From Paramesorhizobium leguminum (GTDB taxonomy: Bacteria; Pseudomonadota; Alphaproteobacteria; Rhizobiales; Rhizobiaceae), in assembly GCF_003217235.1 (NCBI RefSeq), contig NZ_QJTF01000022.1, positions 1 through 64,000 of the forward strand: 64,000 nucleotides of DNA. Direction: 5' to 3'. The translations under genes were made by a program, and so were the position numbers. The notes beneath the pieces were generated by a model that did not search any database, had not been told where the DNA came from, and was given only the letters and a program-made list of their open reading frames with translations. Below, piece after piece: positions 8,050 to 17,009 of the stretch (its first letter is position 1; the number at the start of each line of letters is the position of its first letter).

Positions 8050-9522
8050 ATGGAGCCTGAAATGAACATGGCCGCCCGTACGCCGGAACCCGCCTACGCC
8101 ATCAGCGCCTGGCCTGATAACAAGGACCTGATGGATCGGTTGAACGCGCTGCTCAAGCAGCCTCCGCGCGGCATTTCCAGGGCGAACATGCCTGGTGTGC
8201 TCGATTATTTCGACCGGAAATGTCCTACTTCCAAGGAATGGGCCACGCGGGCGGCGGAAGTCATCCCCGGCGGCGTCCAGCATAACCTTGCCTTCAATTA
8301 TCCTTTCCCGATTGCCGCCGCCAAGGTGGATGGCCCCTATATCTGGGACGTCGACGGCAACCGCTATACCGACTTTCTGCAAGCGGGCGGCCCGACGCTT
8401 CTGGGTTCCAACTATCTTCCCGTGCGCGAAAAAGTGCACCGGGTCATCGATGAATGCGGTGCGGTCACCGGCCTCACCCATGAATATGAGTTCAAGCTCG
8501 CAGAAATCATCCGCCAATATATGCCAGGCATAGAGATGTTCCGCATGCTGGGGTCCGGCACCGAAGCCTGCATGGGGGCGATCCGTCTTGCCCGCGCCTA
8601 CACGGGCAAAAAGTGGGTGGTCAAGGTCGGCGGCGATTATCACGGCTGGAGCGACCAGATGGTCTACGGCATGCGCGTGCCGGGCACCGGGCGACGCGAG
8701 GCCACGGGTATTCCGAAAGGCGTCACCGCCTATACGCAAGAAGTTTTCCCCAACGAACTTGCCACGCTGCGGCGCAAGCTGATGCTGAACCGCATCCGCG
8801 GCGGCACCGCCGCCGTCATAGTCGAACCGCTCGGACCGGAAAGCGGTACGCGGCCCGTCACGCCTGAATATAACCGCGAGGTCCGCAAGCTCTGCGATGA
8901 ATTCGGTGCGCTGCTGATCTTCGACGAGGTGGTCACCGGTTTCCGCGTGGGCATGGGAGGCGCGCAAGGCTATTTCAACGTGAGCCCCGATATAACCGTA
9001 TTTGGCAAGTGCCTGACCGGCGGCTATCTGATGGCGGGCGGCATCGGCGGGCGCAAGGAAATCATGATGACGCTGGTGGGCGGCATCGGCACGACCAAGA
9101 AGCGCGCCTTCGTCGGCGGCACGCTTTCCGCCAATCCCTTGTCCTGCGTCGCCGGGTATCATGCCATCGAAGAGATGGCGCGCACCAACGCGCCTGTTAT
9201 CGCAGGGCGCGCAGGCGACAGGCTCGCCAAGGGGCTGAAGGAAATCCTCGACCGGCTGGGCCTGCCCTATGTGGTCTATAACATGGGCTCGATCGTCCAT
9301 CTGCAGACCTCAGCGGTGCTGCTGATGAGCATGCGCAACCCGATCAAGGTTATGCGCGAGGCCAATGCGCGCAAGCATCTGATGGAGGAAATGGGCGCGG
9401 CCTACATGGCCCACGGCATCCTGACGCTGGCCGGTAGCCGCATCTATACGAGCATGGCCGATACGGACGACGTCATCGACGACGCTCTCGACCGTTTCGA
9501 AACCGTTTTCCGGCTGGTGTGA
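8050..9522 (+). CDS. Class III PLP aminotransferase (glutamate-1-semialdehyde aminomutase-like)
   Basis: The 490-residue protein belongs to the fold-type I class III aminotransferases annotated as aspartate aminotransferase family or GSA aminomutase-like. Visible motifs are the PLP phosphate region LGSGTEACMGAIRLAR, the aspartate in LLIFDEVVTGFR that contacts the pyridine nitrogen, and the probable Schiff-base lysine in TVFGKCLTGGYL. It would move an amino group between a keto compound and an amine or amino acid, or perform a 1,2-shift. It lies 5 bp after the aldolase and overlaps the next gene (TGATG). A second ATG at 8062 is possible. It is too far from a haem context to be HemL; the substrate is unknown. 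Confidence 0.85.
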   Translation: MEPEMNMAARTPEPAYAISAWPDNKDLMDRLNALLKQPPRGISRANMPGVLDYFDRKCPTSKEWATRAAEVIPGGVQHNLAFNYPFPIAAAKVDGPYIWDVDGNRYTDFLQAGGPTLLGSNYLPVREKVHRVIDECGAVTGLTHEYEFKLAEIIRQYMPGIEMFRMLGSGTEACMGAIRLARAYTGKKWVVKVGGDYHGWSDQMVYGMRVPGTGRREATGIPKGVTAYTQEVFPNELATLRRKLMLNRIRGGTAAVIVEPLGPESGTRPVTPEYNREVRKLCDEFGALLIFDEVVTGFRVGMGGAQGYFNVSPDITVFGKCLTGGYLMAGGIGGRKEIMMTLVGGIGTTKKRAFVGGTLSANPLSCVAGYHAIEEMARTNAPVIAGRAGDRLAKGLKEILDRLGLPYVVYNMGSIVHLQTSAVLLMSMRNPIKVMREANARKHLMEEMGAAYMAHGILTLAGSRIYTSMADTDDVIDDALDRFETVFRLV

Positions 9523-10175
9523 TGCTGACCAAGGTGGACAACGCCCAAATCGAGACGGCTCTAGGCGAGGCGGCGGCGAGGCTCGCCAGCAAGGGGCTTT
9601 TAGTGCCGGGCGATACGCTTTCCCAACGCATCCCCGAACAGGATGCATTTGTCAGTGTCCAGATCAGCGCGACGCGGGATGTCACCCCAGTCTTCGAGTG
9701 GGCGCGACTTTCCGCCCCGCGCCAGGGATTGCACCATCGGATATATTCGGCGCGACCCGATGTTGGCGCGATTGCCACCGGCGCGCTTCCGTGGACTTCA
9801 CGGCTTGCGCGCCTTGATCTGTCCATGCCGGCGGTGTTCGACGAGCAGGTCCGGCATCTGGGTATCGAAGCGAAACGGGTGAACGTGCGGTCGATGGAGA
9901 GGCTGATGGAAGCCCTCTCAAATGGCGCTAATGCCTATTGCCTCGATGAGATGGCGCTCTGTTTCGGCATGAACCTCGAACGCCTGCTGATGAATGTGGA
10001 AATCCTCGAAAAATGCGCCGAGAGTTTCATTCTCGCGCAAGCCGCCAGGGACAAGGTCAAGCGCATTCCGTGGCTCATCAGGTTTATCGCCAATGGTCGC
10101 TTGAAGAAGGACCAAAGGGATGCCGCTGCACGGCATCTTCGCGGCGAGCGGTCGATCATGAAGGCCGGATACTGA
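9522..10175 (+). CDS. Class II aldolase-fold protein lacking the metal site
   Basis: This 217-residue protein aligns by eye with class II aldolases: an early GLLVPGDTLSQRIP segment (family SxGNxSxR region), then LHHRIYSARPDVGAIATGALPW where the family has the HxH zinc motif, and a late CLDEMALCFGMNLERLL where it has the NHG motif. All three zinc histidines appear replaced (T/G/A and M). It is therefore probably non-catalytic or has a changed chemistry, for example a partner or regulator of the intact aldolase in the same operon. ATG 9522 overlaps the aminotransferase stop. Last gene of the operon; 128 bp follow with nothing recognised. Confidence 0.7.
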   Translation: MLTKVDNAQIETALGEAAARLASKGLLVPGDTLSQRIPEQDAFVSVQISATRDVTPVFEWARLSAPRQGLHHRIYSARPDVGAIATGALPWTSRLARLDLSMPAVFDEQVRHLGIEAKRVNVRSMERLMEALSNGANAYCLDEMALCFGMNLERLLMNVEILEKCAESFILAQAARDKVKRIPWLIRFIANGRLKKDQRDAAARHLRGERSIMKAGY

Positions 10176-10303
10176 CTATTGCTGAACGGACTATCGGATA
10201 CATGGATTGCACCCCTCCGCGAAGATATATTCGCAAAGCGTGACAAGGGGCTTCTTGGCCACGGAAATCTTCGCTAAACAGCTGAGCGGGGAGGCGGATA
10301 GGC

Positions 10304-11443
10304 ATGTTCCGTTTTATTCATTCAAGCGATCTGCATCTTGGAAAGCGCTTTGGCAATTTTTCCGGTGATCTACCCAGCCGGTTGCGTGAAGCCCGGCATA
10401 TGGTCATCGGGCGGCTTGCGAGCCAAGCGCGGGAACAGGGCGCGCTGACCGTCCTGCTCGCGGGCGATACGTTCGATACCGAGACGCCTGCGCCCGATGT
10501 CCGCCGGCAGGCGCTCGTGGAGATGGCGCATCATGCGCCAATCCGGTGGGTGATCCTGCCCGGCAATCATGATTCCCTGCAGGCGACCCAGCTCTGGACG
10601 ATGCTGAAAGCAGACGCGCCGGAGAATGTCATTGTGCTGGACGAGCCCCGGCCGCTCGAACTGGCGGCTGATGTCGTGCTGCTGCCTGCGCCATGCACAA
10701 CCCGGCGACCCGGCCGCGATCTGACCGAATGGATGGACGGCGAAGCGACGCCTGAAGGAGCCGTCCGCATCGGGCTTGCTCATGGCGCGATCCGGAGTTT
10801 TTCCGAGGAAGGAAACGCATCCGAAATCATTGCGCCCGATCGGGCGAGGCGGGCGGGCCTCGACTATCTCGCGCTGGGCGATTGGCATGGCGCGGTCGAA
10901 GTCGATCCGCGCACGCGCTACAGCGGAACGCCCGAACCAGACCGGTTCAAGCACGATCGGCCTGGGAGTGCTTTGCTTGTGAACATCCCCGGTCCCTCCG
11001 CCCTGCCGGAGGTCACTTCGCTGGAGATGGCCGGCTTCGCCTGGCGAACGCTGGATTTGCATCTGCTCGATAGCGATGATCCCGTACCGGCGCTGGAAGC
11101 ACTGTTGCCTGGGCCGAGGCAGCGCCGACAGACGCTCGCCCGCGTGGTGGCAACCGGACGCAGCCGATTGCCGTTGCGTACGGCTTTGGCGGGAGCGGTC
11201 ACAAGAGCCGCGCCGGATTTTGCATTCCTGGAACTCGATGAGACAAATCTGGCGACGGAATGCGAGGGGGAAGACCTCGACATGATCGATCGCGGCGGGG
11301 CATTGCGTGAGGCAGCCAACATGCTGCTTGCCGAGGCTGGGGATGAGAGCCGCTCCGCCGTTGACCGTGAAATCGCGCGCGCCGCACTCGCTCGCCTCTA
11401 TTCTTACGCGCAGGAGTCCCATGGGCAAGAGGGCGCATCATGA
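10304..11443 (+). CDS. SbcD/YhaO-like metallophosphoesterase (DNA repair exonuclease)
   Basis: The 379-residue protein carries all calcineurin-like phosphoesterase motifs of Mre11/SbcD nucleases: SSDLHLGKRFGN (D9, H11), LAGDTFDTE, LPGNHDS, AHGAI and LGDWHG. These bind two Mn2+ ions for DNA end processing. The remaining ~150 residues form the capping/ATPase-binding region. GGGGAGG precedes the ATG. The last bases overlap the start of the ATPase gene (ATGA), as expected for a nuclease-ATPase complex. The short C-terminus and the partner are closer to Bacillus YhaO/YhaN than to canonical SbcDC. Role in double-strand break or recombination processing is inferred from the family. Confidence 0.85.
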   Translation: MFRFIHSSDLHLGKRFGNFSGDLPSRLREARHMVIGRLASQAREQGALTVLLAGDTFDTETPAPDVRRQALVEMAHHAPIRWVILPGNHDSLQATQLWTMLKADAPENVIVLDEPRPLELAADVVLLPAPCTTRRPGRDLTEWMDGEATPEGAVRIGLAHGAIRSFSEEGNASEIIAPDRARRAGLDYLALGDWHGAVEVDPRTRYSGTPEPDRFKHDRPGSALLVNIPGPSALPEVTSLEMAGFAWRTLDLHLLDSDDPVPALEALLPGPRQRRQTLARVVATGRSRLPLRTALAGAVTRAAPDFAFLELDETNLATECEGEDLDMIDRGGALREAANMLLAEAGDESRSAVDREIARAALARLYSYAQESHGQEGAS

Positions 11444-14058
11444 AGATCACAGCGCTGCGTCTGTTCAATGTGAAGCGCTTCGCCGGCCGCGGGGTTGCGA
11501 TCGAAGGGATCGGTGACGGCGTCAACGTGCTTTGCGCCGTCAACGAGTTCGGCAAATCGACCAGCTTCGAGGCGCTCCACGCGCTGTTCTTCCAGCGGCA
11601 TTCGGGCAAGTCCGGGGCAGTCACCAAGCTACGGCCCTATAGCGGTGGAAGCCCGCTGGTGGAGGCGGATATTGCGACTGTGGAAGGCCGTTTTCGCATC
11701 GCCAAACAATATTATAGCGGCGGATGGGCGCGGGTAACCGATATCGCTTCTGGACGGCTTTTGGCTCAGGCGGATGAAGCGGAGAATTTCATTGCCGGTC
11801 TGATCAAGGGCGGCACGGCGGGGCCGGCCGGCTTGCTATGGGTCAGGCAAGGCATCACGGGCATCGAAAAGCAGAGCGATTCCGAAGAAAAAGACGAGAA
11901 GGTGCGCCGAAGCCTTGTCGAATCCGTCCAGGGTGAGGTGGAGGCCGTCACCGGCGGGCGGCGCATGGCTGATATTATTGATGCCGTGACCGACGAACTT
12001 GGAAAACTGATTACAACGAGGGGGCCGAAAATCGGCGGTCGTTACGCCTCCGCAGTCGAGGAGCACGACAGGCTCGTCGCCGAAGAACAGAAGCTTTCCG
12101 GCGAAGTTGCCGCCTTGCGCGAGGCGCTGGACAAACGGGCGCTGGCGACGAAGCGGCTCGCCGAACTGGGCAGGGAGGACGACAGACAGGAGCGGCGCAA
12201 CGCGATCGAGGCGGCGCAGTTGGCGTTTGATGCGGCAAAGGCGCGGAGCGGGATGCTCAAGACCGCGGAAACCGAACTGAAATTCGTTCGAGAACGTCGG
12301 GATAGCGTCGGGGGGGACCTTGCGAATTTCCGGGATGCCCTGGAAAAAGCGGAACAGCTGAAGGGGCGGCTTCGCGATGCCGAGCAGCATCGCAACGAAG
12401 CCATCGACAAGCGCCGGGTCACCGCGGATGCAATCGAGAAGGCACGGGCGGATGCGGCGGCGGCTGAGACCGAGGAGCAGGAGATGCGTGACCTGTTCAC
12501 CCGCCTGGACGCAGCGTTGAAGGCAAAGGAAAAAGCGGATCAACTGGCCGACTTGAAGGAACGGCTGAGGGAGGCGGAAGCCACCCGCCGGACGCTCGAA
12601 GAGGGCGAAGCGAAGCTCGCGCTCTTGGAGATAAAGCCTGGTGACATTGACGCGCTCCAGGAAATCGAGCTGGAAATCGCGACACTGCGCGCGGTCGAAG
12701 CCGCGGCGCGCCCCTCGGTTGCCATTGCCTATGACAACGATGCATCGGTTCGCGTAACAGTGGACGGTACCCCGCTGATGGATGGCGAAGAGCGCGGCTT
12801 TGACGGACAGGCGCGGCTTGTCGTGCCGGGTGTCGGCACAATCACGCTGCGGTCAAACCGTGCGGCTCGTAGTGATGGCCGCCTGGAGCAGGGTGAAGAG
12901 AAGCGGCGCGGGCTGCTTGACGCGATGGGCGTCGCAGACCTTGCCGCCGCGCGGGAGCGGCAGATGCGCGCGCAGCAGATGGATGGGGATCTTCGTGTAT
13001 TGCGAGACCGGTTGTCCCTGCTTGCGCCGAAGGGGTTGCCTACGCTGCGGGCGGAGGTCGAAGCGCATAGTGTGACCGGCGCCGAGATTCCCGAAATGAG
13101 CGAAGACCCGGCGCAAGTCCGAGCGGCGCATGCTGAGACGGAGGAACGGCGAAAGGCTGCGCGGCTGGCTCTACGTGAAGTGGAGCCCATGCAGAAGGGC
13201 GCTGACGAAGCCTTTATTGCAGCTGAAACAGCGTTGGCTTCGCTGAAGGGCGAACAGGCGCAGGTCAATGCAATTCTTGGTCCGCAGGAGGAGCGCGGCG
13301 AGCGCGAGCGCGTTTTGGCGAACGCGCTGGAGGATTTGAGCCGTCAACTCGCCGGGGCAGAGGAGGCGGTAGAGACGTTGCGGGCTGCGGCAGTCGATCT
13401 GGATTCCGCCGAGGCGCGGTTGAGGCGTGCCCGTTCCGTCGAGGAAACCGTCGAGAAAGAGATCAATAAGCTGCGCGAGGATGTTGCGGGGCTGAACGGG
13501 AAAATTGTGGCTCGATCCGATGAGGCGGTGGAAGAGAAATGGCGCGAGGCCGGCGAGGCGCTCGTGACCGCAAAGGCTCGCGTGGCCGCGTTCGAGAAGG
13601 AAGTCGCGGTCTCGCAGCGGCTGTTGGCGGCTCTGGAGAGTGCCCGATCCGAGGCTCGCGAGACTTATCTCAAGCCCGTCATGGCTGAGCTTAGGCCGCT
13701 TCTCGGGTTGCTGTTCGATGACGTATCCATCACTTTTGACGACAAGACTCTTCTGCCCCACAAGATTTTGCGCAATGGCCAGGAAGAAGATGTCGATCGC
13801 CTGAGCGGCGGTATGCGGGAGCAATTGTCGGTGCTGACGCGGCTAGCCTTCGCGCGGCTGCTCGCCCGCGATGGCCGGCCGGCGCCGGTCATTCTCGACG
13901 ATGCCCTCGTTTATTCGGATGACGACCGCATCGAGAAGATGTTCGATGCGCTCCACCGGCAATCGAAGGATCAACAGATCATCGTCTTCTCCTGCCGCCA
14001 GCGCGCGTTCCAGAAGCTCGGCGGCACCGTTCTCCGGATGACGGATTGGCAACCGTAG
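11440..14058 (+). CDS. SbcC/YhaN-like AAA ATPase with long coiled coils
   Basis: The 872-residue protein is an SMC/Rad50-type ATPase partnering the preceding nuclease. The Walker A is CAVNEFGKST (about residues 31-40; an unusual C where G is common). There are long charged Ala/Glu/Arg-rich coiled coils at ~190-390 and ~490-740. The signature motif is RLSGGMREQLSVLTRLA near 790, and the Walker B is PVILDDALVYSDD near 815. No clear zinc-hook CxxC is visible between the coils, unlike Rad50/SbcC, which again suggests the YhaN subgroup. A compact beta-rich stretch at ~430-490 interrupts the coils. Start overlaps the nuclease gene by 4 bp. Confidence 0.85.
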   Translation: MKITALRLFNVKRFAGRGVAIEGIGDGVNVLCAVNEFGKSTSFEALHALFFQRHSGKSGAVTKLRPYSGGSPLVEADIATVEGRFRIAKQYYSGGWARVTDIASGRLLAQADEAENFIAGLIKGGTAGPAGLLWVRQGITGIEKQSDSEEKDEKVRRSLVESVQGEVEAVTGGRRMADIIDAVTDELGKLITTRGPKIGGRYASAVEEHDRLVAEEQKLSGEVAALREALDKRALATKRLAELGREDDRQERRNAIEAAQLAFDAAKARSGMLKTAETELKFVRERRDSVGGDLANFRDALEKAEQLKGRLRDAEQHRNEAIDKRRVTADAIEKARADAAAAETEEQEMRDLFTRLDAALKAKEKADQLADLKERLREAEATRRTLEEGEAKLALLEIKPGDIDALQEIELEIATLRAVEAAARPSVAIAYDNDASVRVTVDGTPLMDGEERGFDGQARLVVPGVGTITLRSNRAARSDGRLEQGEEKRRGLLDAMGVADLAAARERQMRAQQMDGDLRVLRDRLSLLAPKGLPTLRAEVEAHSVTGAEIPEMSEDPAQVRAAHAETEERRKAARLALREVEPMQKGADEAFIAAETALASLKGEQAQVNAILGPQEERGERERVLANALEDLSRQLAGAEEAVETLRAAAVDLDSAEARLRRARSVEETVEKEINKLREDVAGLNGKIVARSDEAVEEKWREAGEALVTAKARVAAFEKEVAVSQRLLAALESARSEARETYLKPVMAELRPLLGLLFDDVSITFDDKTLLPHKILRNGQEEDVDRLSGGMREQLSVLTRLAFARLLARDGRPAPVILDDALVYSDDDRIEKMFDALHRQSKDQQIIVFSCRQRAFQKLGGTVLRMTDWQP

Positions 14059-14118
14059 GAAATCCGATCCGGGCGATGGATTGACACGCCTCGATATCGT
14101 CATGCTCGCGCAATGTTT

Positions 14119-14128
14119 CGTAACAAAA
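14119..14128 (+). promoter_or_regulatory. CGTAACAAAA box upstream of the glycosyltransferase
   Basis: The box matches CGYAACAAAA, the sequence also found upstream of the response regulator (21316), the sensor kinase (23346) and mipA (23291-23310, on the other strand). It may be a binding half-site for the OmpR-type regulator at 21.4 kb. It lies 72 bp before the start codon at 14200. Regulatory meaning is inferred only. Confidence 0.35.
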
Positions 14129-14161
14129 CTTCGCGTCGAGCCTGTCGTTGCCTCTGGTACG

Positions 14162-14188
14162 CCTGAAGCTCCCATTTACGGCTTCAGG
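14162..14188 (+). promoter_or_regulatory. Hairpin just before the glycosyltransferase start
   Basis: CCTGAAGC at 14162-14169 pairs with GCTTCAGG at 14181-14188 with an 11-nt loop. The 3' arm ends 11 nt before the ATG and overlaps the only weak Shine-Dalgarno (CAGG), so it could mask ribosome binding. It could also be the end of the upstream transcript. Confidence 0.3.
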
Positions 14189-14199
14189 TTCCATGCCCC

Positions 14200-16875
14200 A
14201 TGTCCACGATCATACCAAATTCCATCCAGATCCAGCGCATGGGGGAAGAGGCGCTCCCGGCCTTCCTTGTGCGCGGGGACCCGCTTGTTTCGATCATTGT
14301 TCCCACGCTGAACGAAGCGGAGAATATCGACCCTCTGCTTGCCGCCATTTTCGATGAGGCCATTTATGGCTTCGAATTCGAAATTCTCATTGCGGACGGC
14401 GGCTCGACGGACGGCACCGTCGAGCGGGTAAACGATTGGGAAAAAAGGGCCGATGTCCGCCTTGTCGCGGGTGGAGGCTCCCGTGGTCTCGCCGGTGATG
14501 TGCTGGCGGCTGCCAGAGTTGCTCGCTCCGATGTCGTCGTCGTCATGGATGCGGATTTCAGCCACGCGCCGTCCAGCATCCATGCGCTCGTCCAGCCCGT
14601 GCTCAACGGGGAAGCCGACATGGTCGTGGGCAGCCGTTACGTGCCCGGCGGTGCGACGCCCGGCTGGCCTTTGCCACGGCGCATGCTCTCGCGGCTCGGC
14701 GGCCTCATTGCCTGGCCGTTGACCGAGATCAAGGATCCGATGTCCGGCTTCTTCGCCGTGCGCCGCGAGCGGTTGCTGGCCGTCGACCCGGAGGCGGCGG
14801 GGTTCAAGATCGCATTGGAGGTCATGGCCCATGGCGGCGGGGCGCTTGACGTCATCGAGGTGCCGATCAGCTTTCCGGATCGGGTCCATGGCGAATCCAA
14901 GATCGGCAAGGCGCAAATGGTGGCCTATTTACGCCGCCTTCTGGTGCTGGGCGGCGGGGCGATATCGGCTGGCGGCGCGGCCCGCTTCGCGGCGGTCGGC
15001 TTCATCGGCATGTTTGTCGATCTTCTCGTGTTTCAGGCCCTGATCGCCGTCGGAGCAGGGCTTGTTGCCGCGCATGTGTTGAGCTTCTGCGTCGCCACCG
15101 TTTCGAACTATTGCCTGAACTCACGCTGGGCTTTCGCAGGGTGGAAGGCGAGCGGGGAGCGCGCAAGCGAAGTCTACTTGCGCTATCTGGTAATATGCCT
15201 CCTTGCGCTCGCCATGCGGGGCAGCGTGCTGGCAGGCGCATCGCGCTTGTTCGATATGCCGGCGCAATGGGCCATAATCTTCGCCATCGGCGCGGCGGCT
15301 GTCGTCAGCTACCTCGGCTCGGCGTTCTTTGTATTTCCTTCGGTCAATCCGCGTGTGCCATACGATATACGCTGGCGCGTTGCCGCCATTGGTGTGGTCG
15401 GCTATGCCGTCCTGCTGCGCTTCCTGTTTATCGGCGTCATCGACGTGATCCCGCAGGAGGCCTATTACTGGAACTATTCCCAGCATCTCGATATCGGCTA
15501 TCTCGACCATCCGCCCATGGTGGCATGGCTGATCCGGGCCGGTACCAGCATATTCGGCAATAATGAGTTCGGCGTGCGCATCGCCGCCCTGGCGTGCTGG
15601 TTCGCAACCGCATTCTTTACGTTTAGCCTCTCGCGGCGGCTGTTCGGCAAGTCGGTTGCCTTTGTCAGCTTGCTGCTGGTCGCTGCCATGCCGTTCTATT
15701 TCGGCATCGGCCTCTTGATGACGCCAGATGCGCCGCTGACAGCGGCATGGGCCGGTTCGCTCTATTTCCTGGAGCGGGCGCTGCTCGGCGGCCAACGTCG
15801 CGCCTGGTGGGGGGCAGGCATCTTCATCGGCCTCGGTATGCTCTCTAAATATACCATCGCCCTGCTAGGCCCGGCGACGCTGATATTCATGCTGGTTGAT
15901 GTCCGGGCGCGGGGCTGGCTGAAGCGGCCGGAACCCTATCTTGCGGCGGCGCTGGCGCTCCTCGTCTTCTCGCCGGTTATCTACTGGAACATCGAGAATG
16001 GCCTGGCGTCTTTCGCTTTCCAGAGCACCGGCCGCATGGCGGACAAATTCCGGTTCGCTTTGCCTTCGCTTATTTTGAATGCAACGGTACTGCTTACGCC
16101 TCCGGGGTTGGTGGCGGCGATCATCGCGCTTTGGCACCGGCACAGCCTGACGAGCAGGGCGCCGCGACACTCCGCGCTCCGTCGTCTTACGTTGTTCATG
16201 ACAATCTTTACGCTGGCGCCGCTTTCGGTCTTCATGGGCTTCAGCCTGCTTTATTCCACGAAGCTCAATTGGACCGGCCCGCTTTGGCTGGCGGCGCTGC
16301 CGGCGGTTTCCATGATGATGCTCGCCATTGCGGAGGCCTCATCCAACTTCGCGCTGAGGATGCGGCGGGTCTGGGTGTCGACGGTGGCAATCGCGCTGGT
16401 CTTTTACGGAGTCGGATTGAACTATCTGGTGTTGGGTTTGCCAGGTGTGGACTACGCTGTGAAATTGCCGAACCTGCCGGTGGCGTGGAGCGAATTCGGG
16501 CGCGAGGCGGCGAGCATCCAGCGCGATGTCAGGCAGGATACCGGCGCGGAGCCGATCATGATCGCGCTTGATAAATACAATCTGGCGAGCGAGCTAGCCT
16601 TCTACGGCGGGATTGACGGGAACGGGGTATCCAGTTCGGTCGGGCGGGGTGTCCTCGGAGAGGATAGTCTCATGTATGATTACTGGTTCAAGCCGGAAGC
16701 ATTTGAGGGACGTCCAGCCATCTTGCTGGCATCCAAGCGCGGTCAGATTGAGAATCCTGACCTCGCCGGTCATTTCAGCACTTTGAGCGAGCCGATGGAG
16801 CGGGTGGTTCTCAAGGACGGGAAGTTGGCCGGGCGGTTCTATTACCGTATCGGATATGACTTTCAAGCCAAATGA
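14200..16875 (+). CDS. Fused GT2 (DPM1-like) / GtrA / GT39-83-like membrane glycosyltransferase
   Basis: The 891-residue protein joins three modules. Residues ~25-240 are a GT2 polyprenyl-phosphate mannose/glucose synthase: SIIVPTLNEAENI, VVVMDADFSHAP and DPMSGFFAVRRE. Residues ~265-390 are a four-helix GtrA-like module (FAAVGFIGMFVDLL, SNYCLNSRWAF). Residues ~400-890 are a GT39/ArnT-PMT-like multi-pass transferase with the luminal motif DVIPQEAYYWNYSQHLDIGY and DHPPM. It would make a lipid-linked sugar, help flip it and transfer it to a periplasmic acceptor, all in the inner membrane. The acceptor is unknown (lipid A, glycan or protein). There is no operon partner. Confidence 0.82.
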   Translation: MSTIIPNSIQIQRMGEEALPAFLVRGDPLVSIIVPTLNEAENIDPLLAAIFDEAIYGFEFEILIADGGSTDGTVERVNDWEKRADVRLVAGGGSRGLAGDVLAAARVARSDVVVVMDADFSHAPSSIHALVQPVLNGEADMVVGSRYVPGGATPGWPLPRRMLSRLGGLIAWPLTEIKDPMSGFFAVRRERLLAVDPEAAGFKIALEVMAHGGGALDVIEVPISFPDRVHGESKIGKAQMVAYLRRLLVLGGGAISAGGAARFAAVGFIGMFVDLLVFQALIAVGAGLVAAHVLSFCVATVSNYCLNSRWAFAGWKASGERASEVYLRYLVICLLALAMRGSVLAGASRLFDMPAQWAIIFAIGAAAVVSYLGSAFFVFPSVNPRVPYDIRWRVAAIGVVGYAVLLRFLFIGVIDVIPQEAYYWNYSQHLDIGYLDHPPMVAWLIRAGTSIFGNNEFGVRIAALACWFATAFFTFSLSRRLFGKSVAFVSLLLVAAMPFYFGIGLLMTPDAPLTAAWAGSLYFLERALLGGQRRAWWGAGIFIGLGMLSKYTIALLGPATLIFMLVDVRARGWLKRPEPYLAAALALLVFSPVIYWNIENGLASFAFQSTGRMADKFRFALPSLILNATVLLTPPGLVAAIIALWHRHSLTSRAPRHSALRRLTLFMTIFTLAPLSVFMGFSLLYSTKLNWTGPLWLAALPAVSMMMLAIAEASSNFALRMRRVWVSTVAIALVFYGVGLNYLVLGLPGVDYAVKLPNLPVAWSEFGREAASIQRDVRQDTGAEPIMIALDKYNLASELAFYGGIDGNGVSSSVGRGVLGEDSLMYDYWFKPEAFEGRPAILLASKRGQIENPDLAGHFSTLSEPMERVVLKDGKLAGRFYYRIGYDFQAK

Positions 16876-17009
16876 CCACGTCATCTCCATGCAATCCTGA
16901 CACTGCAACATTTCTTTAAATGACGAAACAGCTCAGGCGTTCGTCATCGATACAGTGTGGCCTGACATTCGAGGGCTCTCTGTCCTCCGGTTCAAGCAAA
17001 GGTCGCTCC

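Noticed and set aside
15121-15795. Open frame of 224 codons antisense to the fused glycosyltransferase
   Set aside because: It overlaps a well-supported membrane transferase domain and has no ribosome site or recognisable motif.
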